This document shows, piece by piece, positions 1 through 8,300 of a DNA stretch of 12,500 nt (within the stretch, counting starts at the first letter, position 1; each line of letters opens with the position of its first letter). The stretch comes from Chromera velia (Eukaryota > Sar > Chromeraceae), in the NCBI GenBank assembly GCA_018398765.1, contig JAHBMJ010003013.1, forward strand, positions 1 through 12,500, given 5' to 3'. Under the pieces are notes generated by a model. It worked only from the letters and a program-made list of their open reading frames with translations. It ran no database searches and was not told the DNA's origin. The translations under genes were made by a program, and so were the position numbers.

Positions 1-84
1 CCCCCCCCTCTCTCTCTCTCTCTCTCTCTTCCAAGTTTGGTTCCTCTCGCTATCCACTTCTCATCATCCTTTGCCCACTCTCAG
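1..84 (+). other. 3' end of an intron entering from upstream (polypyrimidine tract and acceptor)
   Basis: The window opens with a run of C, then a CT dinucleotide repeat and further pyrimidine-rich sequence, ending in CTCTCAG at 84. This is a textbook polypyrimidine tract and 3' splice site. The open frame extends back to about 37, but its composition changes sharply at 85 from pyrimidine-rich to mixed coding sequence. I therefore take 85 as the exon start and infer that the gene begins upstream of the window. Confidence 0.7.
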
Positions 85-3000
85 GATCTGTTTGCACCCG
101 CTGGGTCTGATTTCGTGAAGTGGTACCTTGAGAGGAAGGAACGGGAGGGGGACGTTGACATTTTGGAGGAATTCAGGAAGACAAAGAACGTGCCCGGCCT
201 GGAGACTCTCATGCCCAGACCCCCAAAAGACCTCTCTCGAAGCCCCCCTGCGGTCCCAGAAGCTCTCAAAGAGGCATCAGCGTTTCTGTAAGTTAACTAA
301 CTGCATGAGGGGGGGCGGGGGGGGGGGCCCAAATTCATAGAGAGAGACAGTCTGTCTGTCTTCGAGAAGTCAGGCACAATAGTTTTTGCTCAAAAGCAAC
401 GGACGTCGTGTCGTGTCTTTCTGACTGCGGAAACAAGAAACACAAAGGAGGGAAGCTGACTTTCCGATCCGAAGCAAAGTGTTTTGCATCGGCTTACTTT
501 TGCTCCGTCTCTCTGAATTCTTTTTACTACCATATGTTTTTCGAATACTCCTCGAATTCGACCCTTGACGATGATCTGTCTGGTGTTCTTCCTTTCACCT
601 GCTCTTTTGCAGAGACGACTTGATGAAGAGTCCTCCGTCCACAAGGAGAGACATCACCAAATATTTTGTTTCCCTCATAAAAGCCGAAGAAGAGGCGATG
701 TGCACACAGCAGCAATTCCATCAGCCTCAGCAATTGGACGTCTTCCATGCGGACGGCGTTCCTTCCGCCATGTCTCCCCGTCCCCCCATTAGGGCAGTGA
801 AGTCCCCCAGGTTGGTGCGGAAGAAGGAGAAGACAGGAGGGGGAGTACCCCTCTCTCCCTCTTGTGAGAAGAAGAGGGGAAGTGAGGGGGGAGTGCAGGA
901 TGGGTGTGAGAGACAAGAGGGGGAGGGTACACTTGAAGAGACAGGTCATGAAGAACGCCAAGAGGTGAGTGATCTAGAGAGAGAGAGGCCCGAGAGTGGC
1001 GAATCAAAAGGGGGAGAGGGAGGCTCACTGGATATTCCGAGTGCAGAGATGGAAGGGGAGGGCGGAATGACAGAGGAGGGACAAGAAGCAGCACAGTCAC
1101 AAGTGGGTGCTGAAGATTCGGCAGACAGACAAGGATCAGGAATAGCGAGAGAAGGCATGTCTGCCCTCAAGTCTTCAGACGATATTCAGGAGACAGACAA
1201 CCACAGCCACATTCAGAATGCCGAGGAAGAGGAGAGACTTGATGCTGCCCTCGAGTCCGATCCTCGAGAAGAAAAAGAACAACAGCCAGACCAAAAAGAA
1301 GAAGAGAACCAAGAAGAAGAACGTGAAGGGGAAGGGGAAATTCCCAAACAGCCCAGAGATGACAAGACGATACCAAGGCTGCAGCTTCCGAAAGATGTCT
1401 CAGCGTCCTCATCCAACCCTCAGGTAATTAAAAAAATAAGTCCAACTCGCCACCCATGCAAGCAGCCCGGTGCTGCCACCCAATTTATTGTCCCTCCCGA
1501 TATCGTGCCGTCTCTCATTCTGAGTTCCGACGCACTGCATTTATCCTCTCTCAATTCTTCAAATTGGACTGCCTACCGATCTGGCTTTTGGCCGTCCTCC
1601 GCCAGTCCGCGGGCCGTGCCCACCACTTGCCGGTCTTCCGGCCACGCAAACCTGCTTGCGATGGCCCAGGTTGACGCAGCTAGAGGATGGGAGGCCAACC
1701 CCGCCCCTGTAGATCCTTTAGCGATGGACCCCGAAGCAATCCTCTCTCGTGCTTTGGACGTGGCGGCAGAGAGGCAGAGGGAGCGGGAGGACAGGGAGAA
1801 TGCAAGGGCATCGAATAGAAATGCAGGAAAGGAAAGGCAAATCAGTCCGAAGAGACAGACAAGACGTGGAGGGGGGTATGAGAGAGCCAGTAGCGCGACT
1901 GCTGCTTCCTCGGGGGCCATCCTAGAGAGGAGCGATGTGAGTGAGGAGGACATTGAGAAGGAGGGGGCATCTACCCGGAGAGGTTCTCAAGTGACAGCAG
2001 CAGGGGAGAAGAGGCAGCAAGGAGGTCTCAGGCAGATCCGGTGGCATCTTCCCGTGGGACAGGCAGGTCATGGGGGGCGTCGTTTGAGTATTCCTTCATT
2101 CCTCAATGCTGTCGGGGGAGAAGGAGAAGGGGGGGCAGCAGAAGAGGGCCACACCCGACGACGGTTACGCCGGCGTCACTTGAATGCACGGCCAGGGCCT
2201 GTGGTGATGCTTCCGAAAGCACTCAGACAAACAACGCGCCCCCCCGGAAATACCGATCTGCTCAAGAGAAGAGAAGGAGAAGGGGGACAGGGAGAGGAGG
2301 ATGACGATCAGGCCCTCAAGGGTTTGGCAGATGAGCTCGCTTCTGCCTCTTTAGAGAGTGCCTCCCAGATCATAAGAGGAGAGGAAAGGGAGGAGAGGAG
2401 AGCCATGAGGGCAGAACGAGAACGAGGGGGTCATTCAGGGTCCCTCTCTCTGTCCCTCTCTTTCTCCAAAAATCCGTCTATCTCCCATGACCTCTCCCAG
2501 GCTCCTCATGCACACGATGCACGGCTGATCGAGGGGGACTTCCACAACGCCCCCCCCCCAGAGGGTCAAAGGGAGTGGGAGGTTCTAGCACAGAAGTACG
2601 CAGATAGGTCAGGAGACCCATTCAAGCGGGCAGGCATAGGAGTCCGCCGTCTCCGACGCGCCCCCCCTCCCGCAGCGTTACAGTCTCCCTTCAAGGCTGC
2701 CGTCTCACTCCACGGCCACGCGCCGGCGTCATCAGACAATTCGATGATTACCTTTGAGCCAGCAAACTCTCCCTCAAACAAGGGCAAGGGGGCCATCCTA
2801 CCCCAGCTAGGCTCCGGAAACGGACATTCCAGCAGAAGTCCACAAAAGAGAAAATCTCCTGTCAAAGGAAGAGAGGGGGGATCACCATCACCGGGTGGAA
2901 GAGAGCGCCTCCCCCTTGTCTCCGCAGTGCACCCACACAGGGCTTCCCCCCACAAAAACAGAACAGACTGTCCACCCCAATCACTCGTCAACCAGCCACT

Positions 3001-4030
3001 AGATTTCAGGGCTTCCTCCCCGGGCGCTGCTTCTCTCGCAGGAGGCAGAGAGAGTCCCGGGGGGGGTCGGAGGTCTCCATCCCCTGTCGGTCTAGAGAGA
3101 AGGTTTGTGGATGTGGACAGAAATGTTACAGTCTCGTCTGCAGGTTCGGCCACTGTGCGGTGGTCTGTCGCCTCTCCACGGCTGTTCGGTACAAACTACC
3201 GCTGGCTTTGTCCCAGCCCTGCGCCCAGCTGTTCTCAGGGGAACGGGGGTCCTTCTTCTTCTTCTGCCGCCAAGCAAGGGACCCCCCATGGAGAGGGAGA
3301 GCCCCCTCGAGGGGTAGAGGAGGCACAGGACCTCGAGTCGAGTGCTTTCCAGCAAGCGTGGGAGAGACTTCGGATGGGGGCCCAGACGGACAGGTCCCAC
3401 GACAGACTGCACACCACCCATGGGAGGAGGGAAAGAGAGAGAGAGTCTCCAGGAGAAAGAGGAGAAAGGGGCGGACACACAGCAGCCAACATGGCGGCCA
3501 TTCAAACTGCAAGTAGCGCTGCCCCTCCCCTTCTCGTGTGCGGGTTTCGACCCCCACCCCCTCGGGACCTGCCTAACCGGCCCACAGCACCTGACGCAGC
3601 CCCACCTAAGCACAGAGGAGCCAGGGGACGGTTGCGAGATGCACGGGGCCTCAAAGGGAAAGAACAAGGGGAATCTCCAAGGGCACCAGGGGGGAATGTT
3701 GGGTCCTCGGGAGGTGAAGACAGCAGTATGTTGGCGTCCCTCTCGATTCATGGAGGCCAAGTAGGGTCACTTTCCGGCAGTCTGACTCTCTCTATCGAAG
3801 TTCCGGACGAGCACCATCAAAGTCAAAGTGAGATGGACGCTCTACGAGAGTCGGGGGGGTCATGGGGAAGGAGGGGGAGCGGGCCAATGTTCACGCATGA
3901 CAGCGAAAGGGTAGCGGAAGGGGGAAGTTTTATGGGAGGGGGGCAGGTGTTTGAAGCCTCCCGCACGTTTTCAAATTCAGCGTCAATGCGCTCTTCCCTT
4001 GACAAGATCCCTGCAGTCAATCAGCGATGA
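85..4030 (+). CDS. Large low-complexity, probably disordered protein of unknown function (3' part of a multi-exon gene)
   Basis: No family recognised. Exons: 85-287, 613-1423 and 1670-4030, the last two being continuous if 1424-1669 is not an intron. Exon 85-287 ends in phase 2 at a strong GTAAGT donor and joins in frame to 613 after TTTTGCAG. The visible part encodes about 1,124 residues to the TGA at 4028-4030 (1,206 if 1424-1669 is retained). The first ~110 residues look most ordered, with amphipathic charged segments (DFVKWYLERKER, then DDLMKSPPSTRRDITKYF). The rest is low complexity: a Glu-rich block at about residues 271-311, Arg/Glu-rich stretches, and an SP-rich basic cluster at about 726-816 (motifs RSPQKRKSPVKG, RRSPSPVG) that could be targets of proline-directed kinases. 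There is no signal peptide or membrane segment in view. The missing N-terminus may hold a diagnostic domain. A scaffold or regulatory role would be a guess. Other introns inside the long exon cannot be excluded. Confidence 0.7.
288..612 (+). other. Intron in the upstream gene
   Basis: The 5' splice site GTAAGT at 288 matches consensus and the 3' side ends in CCTGCTCTTTTGCAG at 612. Removing these 325 bases joins phase 2 to phase 1 (CT plus A gives Leu) and gives an uninterrupted reading frame, whereas reading on from exon 85-287 meets TAA at 289-291. The intron contains a guanine run at 309-327 (seven G, one C, eleven G), a CTAAC-like branch candidate near its 5' end, and no gene. Confidence 0.8.
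1424..1669 (+). other. Probable stop-free intron of 246 bases (3n) inside the long exon
   Basis: CAG|GTAATT at 1423/1424 and GGCCCAG at 1669 bound a segment that is AT- and pyrimidine-richer than the purine-rich coding DNA on both sides (AATTAAAAAAATAAG near the start, CATTTATCCTCTCTC further in). Both ends are phase 0 and the length is exactly 82 codons. Its translation is rich in Ser, Pro, Ile and Leu, unlike the Glu/Arg/Gly-rich flanks. Splicing is an inference. The acceptor has a weak adjacent tract, and because the frame is open either way the segment could equally be coding or alternatively retained. Confidence 0.5.
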
Positions 4031-4480
4031 ATAGGATGCAGAAAACAAATTTGAAGTGTATATAGACAACCACAGCATGTAGTACACCTTAATTATTCTG
4101 AAATCTTTTAAAAAACCTTTTTGCTAGCCTCCAACCTATACAGTTCATGGAGATAAAGCTTTCTGAATTTATTTTACACAACCTATATACATTTTTTCGT
4201 TTTTAAATAAGGAAGTGTATACACAATCATGAAAACGGTGAAGGAAGACAAAATGTAGCTAATTATTTACGTATAAAACTGATTAAATAAAAATCTAAAT
4301 AAAATTTTTCGAAAATTTCTTAGAATTTACTGGAACTTGCTTGTGGAATTAAATAGAATTTTATGGATTTTAGTAACAGTTATCGTCGCGGCCACACACG
4401 TCAGTTATTCGTATTTATTCATATATATTCATAAAAGTTTATTAAAGTCTATATAAAATATGGATAAATGTGGAAATCTT
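4031..4480 (+). other. AT-rich 3' flank of the upstream gene
   Basis: Base composition shifts to AT-rich immediately after the TGA at 4028-4030, consistent with a 3' UTR and spacer. Open frames are negligible. It contains one TATGGATTTTAG word (GATTTTA at 4366-4372) similar to words enriched in the fold-back block at 9690-10190, so this intergenic repeat family may occur more than once. No RNA gene or transposase is recognised. Confidence 0.5.
4286..4303 (+). promoter_or_regulatory. Two AATAAA poly(A)-signal candidates
   Basis: AATAAA occurs at 4286-4291 and 4298-4303, about 260 bases after the stop codon of the upstream gene. The hexamer is the canonical signal in animals, but in alveolates its use is uncertain and AT-rich DNA produces it by chance. 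The call is therefore weak. Confidence 0.2.
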
Positions 4481-4536
4481 CTGGGGCATGCTGTCTAAAC
4501 CTGCCTGGGGCGCCTGGGGTATCTCAGGCACGCCGC

Positions 4537-4561
4537 AGGCGGCCCGCCAGGGCTGCTTGGG
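4537..4561 (+). repeat. Hairpin repeat, copy 1
   Basis: Arms AGGCGGCCC (4537-4545) and GGGCTGCTT (4550-4558) fold around the tetraloop GCCA if G-U pairs are allowed. The 25-base unit, including the trailing GGG, matches copy 2 at 4718-4742 in 21 of 25 positions. Confidence 0.55.
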
Positions 4562-4616
4562 ACGAGTCCAGGTGGTTTTACCTAAGTTGTTGAGAGTTAC
4601 GTGGGGCGAAGGTCGT

Positions 4617-4652
4617 CACGAACCATGGTGCACGTGCCCGACCAGGTTCGTG
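4617..4652. repeat. Inverted repeat CACGAACC / GGTTCGTG
   Basis: Perfect 8-bp arms at 4617-4624 and 4645-4652 enclose 20 bases. The inner bases TGGT and ACCA can extend the stem across a bulge. The interior contains TGCACGTGC, itself nearly palindromic. Function unknown; it could be a protein-binding dyad or part of a larger fold. Confidence 0.4.
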
Positions 4653-4717
4653 CGAGGGATGCGCCGACGTGACCTCGTGATCTATACGTGCATGCCGTGT
4701 ATCATACATAAGACTTT

Positions 4718-4742
4718 AGGCGGTCCGTCAGGGCCGCCTGGG
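4718..4742 (+). repeat. Hairpin repeat, copy 2
   Basis: Arms AGGCGGTCC (4718-4726) and GGGCCGCCT (4731-4739) enclose GTCA. It is a direct repeat of the 4537-4561 unit, offset by 181 bases. All four differences are C/T transitions. The three that fall in the stem only swap G-C for G-U pairs when the + strand is read as RNA. Confidence 0.55.
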
Positions 4743-4920
4743 GTTAGCGTAGACAGTCATTCTGAAGGTTTGGACAGCATGTTCTAGGGCCGTTTTTACG
4801 TTTTTTTGACATGTGGCAGTCGCGTCAGAGGGCAGACGACCTTAAACCATATAGAAGGTATGTCTCTATTTCAGACAAATCAATGTGACAGTTTTTCTGC
4901 CGGAACGCGTAGGGGCTTTG

Positions 4921-4960
4921 ACCTAGACATACCTAGACAGATACCGAGGCCTACCGAGGC
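4921..4960 (+). repeat. Two adjacent tandem 10-mer duplications
   Basis: ACCTAGACAT is followed by ACCTAGACAG (9 of 10 identical), then ATACCGAGGC by CTACCGAGGC (9 of 10 identical). The two different 10-mer duplications sit back to back, consistent with local slippage or a repeated binding site. Confidence 0.5.
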
Positions 4961-5301
4961 GGCCCCGGGCCCCGGCATGATCGAAATTTGCCCTGCGGGC
5001 CGCGGCCGGCGGGGTTATAGTTTTTTTGTTTACGTGCCCCCCCATCACTAAGATTATGTGATCTGTCATGCACCACAGCTTCGTGCGCCCGCCCATTTTC
5101 CCAAGTTCAGTTTTACGGGGCCATCTTGGACTGATTTTTCTGACACACTGCTTCCCCACAGAGGTAATAGCTAGCCCCTATGACAGACACTACTGCAGAT
5201 TTCTACCTTCTTAACGCACTTTACCGCTTGTAGTGGTCTCTTGAACTCATTTTTGTCTTCAACTTGATCACTACCGTGAGAGGCAGAGCTCTGCGGGTCA
5301 A

Positions 5302-8300
5302 ATGTCGTTTGGGGCGCGGTCGGGAGGCGACGGTTCAGGTCAGGCAGAGCTTGGGGTTCTTTGCTCCAAGCAGATGAATCAGAAGAGTGTTTGCCTTTCA
5401 TGTCAATGTTGTGCTGTGTAAATTTGTTGCAGGTGCCGGCTCTTGGTCGAGTGGCGGCGTTCGTGATGGAGAAGGCAAGGAATCGTTTGAAAGCCAAATC
5501 AGAGACTGTATCCAGACTCTTCAGCAAAATCTTCGGAACCTGAATGAGCAGGTGGGTGTGTAAGTTGATTCCGGCGTGTTCGGGAACCAGAAGCGGTTGC
5601 TGTTTCCTCCTTTGTGACAGGTCTCTCTGCTCGACCAAGTTCACATGCCTTGATCACGAGTCCTCAAAGTTTCCCTTGATTCCTCATTTCCTGTGTGCAG
5701 TTGGACCGGTGTTCCCAATCAAATGGAAGCAGTTCATCGGCAGCTGGGGCTCCGGTGTCAGAGAGAGCGATGACACAGCTGAGCAGTGCATTGAAGACAG
5801 CGCAGAACGATGTCAAGGCAACCGAAGAGATCTTCCGGAGGTCGGTCAGCGGGTGTGCTTCTTTTGTTTGCGTCTCTCTTCCTCCTCCATCCCTCCCTCC
5901 TCGTAGTCGCAGGTGTGCACCTACTGTCTACAACACACCACCAACAACCCGCCATCGCCACTTGCCCAGCAGAGATGGATGTGCGACGTCAGATATTCGC
6001 CTGTCAACCTCGCTCTTTTCACATCTTTCCTGTCTGCAGGTGGATGGCCCTCCTTTCTTCAGACCCGGCAGAGCGACAAAAGAGGAAGTTCTCTGTGGAG
6101 AAACTCACTCGGCACTTCAACAACGAAGTGTCGAGTCTCAGGGCTGCCTCCCGAAGGGTGGCACAGGCAGAGAGCGAGTTTAGAATCCGACAGACACAGC
6201 TGCAAGCGCGGAAGGAGGCGCGTGCAGCTGGGCCTGGCGCGAGCGCGGCAGCGCATGCGGGCGGGGTCAGAAAGGGGATTGGGGGGTTTGGTCCTTCTGC
6301 AGCAGCAGGAGCAGCAGCCTCAGCCTCTGCGTCTGCGTCGAGCATCGCTTCAAGGGGCGGAGGTGCTGCAGGCCGACGGGAGGGGGTTGACGTTGACCTG
6401 ACAGGCATGGCAGACAATGGTCAGTCAGGAAGGGGAGAGAGCTTGCATGACGGAGTGGAGGCACGTCACGGAGTGATGATGTGCACTTATGTGAGGGATG
6501 GGTGAAATTCGAAAGTGAAGCTGGGGACAGGACATTGATTGAAGATGAATCGGTGTGCTGTGTTTTGTTCTTTCTTGCATCTTTCGTCCCAAAAGTTATT
6601 TATCCCTTCTCTTGTTTTGCTCCTCCAAGGGCGCAGTTTTGACTCTCTTTTGATTTTTTGTGTTTTTGTTTCTTGCAGATGATGCCGACTTCTTTGCTGA
6701 CGATGGAGACGGTCCGGAAAGGTTGGTAGATTCCTTCCTTATTCTTTGCTCTTCGTTCCCTCCTGTGCTTTGATGCATGGGTGGGCAGTACTGCCGCCTC
6801 AGCCACCTTCGGGGGTCCACTTTCCCCCCCCCGTTGCTTTGTCTCTCTCAGTCTTGTTGGTATTTGAAAGGAAGTCTTTCCTGATGAATCCTCTCTCGCA
6901 TACGTATGTGATGCACACTTCTGCGACAACATTATGCCTTGTCATTTCGCAATCGTCGTTGTATAATTCAAACACCGACTTCCATGCTGAATAAAATTCT
7001 CTTGCCCTTGCTTTCCTTCGTGCAGCGAGGAATGTGGGCTGCTGATGCATGAGGAGGTGACGACCGACATTGCGAGGGAGAGGACTCAGGGCATCACGCG
7101 AATTTCCCAGTCTGTATCTGAGGTGCGTGCGTCAACTTTGTTGTTTTCTTTCCTTTCTCTGGTTTCCTGTTCAGCCGAAGAGGGATGCATGCTTAGTGTG
7201 CGTGCATTTTGTATTTCAGATTCTTTCTCTATGAGAATCAAGCGTCAGCTTTTTTTTTTCCTAAGTGAGGGAGGACAAAGAGGCAAAACGTCACCGCCAG
7301 TCAATCAAATCAACGAGCCACCTCTTCGCGGGCGTGTGTCTGAGTGCATGGACGTATATTATACATGAATGAATGTGTGTGCAAATGCACATGCACATGC
7401 AAACACTTTCAGGTGAACCAAATCTTCCGAGACCTGGCAGAAATCGTCACATCCCAGGGGGCGGCAGTGGACACTATTGAGAGTAACGTCTCTCATGCAG
7501 ACGAGCAGGCAAAGTCAGTCAGTCAGTAGGGAAACAATTGTGGCCACTCAGGCAGACAGAAATAAGCAAACAAAAGAAGGAGGCACGGTGAGAGGCAAGC
7601 CAAGAAACCAGCCGTTTCTATCCTAGCCAGAGAGAGGTCCACCGTTCAACTGCAGATGCGTGAAGCGAAGCAGGGGCAGGAGGAGACGTCTGTTTGGGTT
7701 TCTGTTTGTTTGTGTTTGAAGAAGAAGTCCCCCCCCAGAAGAAAAAAATGAGAGATGGATGATGCAGTCGTGAGGGAGAACGTTACGCCTTTGGATCCTT
7801 CCTCTTTTTCCTTCCTTCCGCCCTCTCGTTGATTCTCCCTCCTTCCTGCAGGGGTGCTGAGAGAGAGCTGCGGAAAGCACACGCATTCCAGAAAGCGTCC
7901 AGGGACAGGTTAGTGTTTCGTTGGGGTCTTTTGGGGTTTTTCTGTCTGTATGAATTCATACGTATGAGTGGACGCATGTGTGCACATGCATGTACGTCTT
8001 TTTTTGTTTCCTTATTTCTGCTGCTTCGTTGTCGGCAGGCTGGACCTGTCTTTTGTCCGTTCTTTTTCTGCCTTTTTTTGTTCTTTCCTTCCGTCGCGCC
8101 TCCTTCACTTCCTTTCTTTTCTTCTTCCCGGTCGTTGTTCGTTTTTATTACTTGTCTTTTTCTTGCGTTCTTTCTCACTCGTCTTTTCTCTTATTCTCTC
8201 TGCTTCTCTTGCACCTCGATCTTCTCCCCCTGCAAAGGAGGGAAAAGGGAGGGAGAGAATATGCAGTCGTTGTGCCTCAAACCAAGGAAGAGAAGTGAAG

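Larger units (their letters stand above)
4490..5160. other. GC-rich intergenic island with dyad and tandem repeats, no recognised gene
   Basis: This block is clearly GC-richer than the AT-rich DNA before it. Open frames of about 105 and 81 codons occur on the + strand (4470-4787 and 4806-5051), but their translations match nothing I know and are best seen as by-products of the GC content. The block is dense in short inverted repeats (4503-4540 imperfect; 4537-4558; 4617-4652; 4718-4739) and tandem 10-mers (4921-4960), and has very GC-rich runs around 4955-5015. It could be a decayed mobile element, a structured non-coding RNA or the upstream region of the SNARE gene. The sequence alone does not decide. 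Confidence 0.4.

Noticed and set aside
241-246. EECGLL (SNARE residues 241-246) as an acidic dileucine sorting signal
   Set aside because: It lies at the start of the SNARE motif where the hydrophobic layer residues are expected, so the leucines are better explained as helix-packing positions. The coordinates given are residue numbers; the DNA is at 7027-7044.
309-327. Long G run as a possible G-quadruplex
   Set aside because: It lies within an intron and is essentially one homopolymeric tract. Assembly or slippage noise is as likely as a functional structure.
965-970. Strong-looking donor GAG|GTGAGT inside the long coding exon
   Set aside because: The downstream sequence is purine-rich and coding-like, with no in-phase acceptor preceded by a pyrimidine tract nearby, so it is more likely exonic.
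2430-2500. Pyrimidine tract ending CTCTCCCAG that resembles a 3' splice site
   Set aside because: No GT donor at a frame-preserving distance was found, and the same reading frame continues through on both sides. It is read as a Ser/Leu-coding stretch.
2566-3760. Long reverse-strand open frames opposite the first gene's last exon
   Set aside because: They are antisense to the longer + strand frame, low in complexity and explained by GC content.
4470-4787. 105-codon + strand open frame in the GC island
   Set aside because: The translation resembles no known protein, it spans the hairpin repeats, and long chance frames are expected in GC-rich DNA.
7948-7961. Perfect 14-bp palindrome GTATGAATTCATAC in SNARE intron 8
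   Set aside because: Noted, but a single short palindrome in a 495-base intron has no supporting context.
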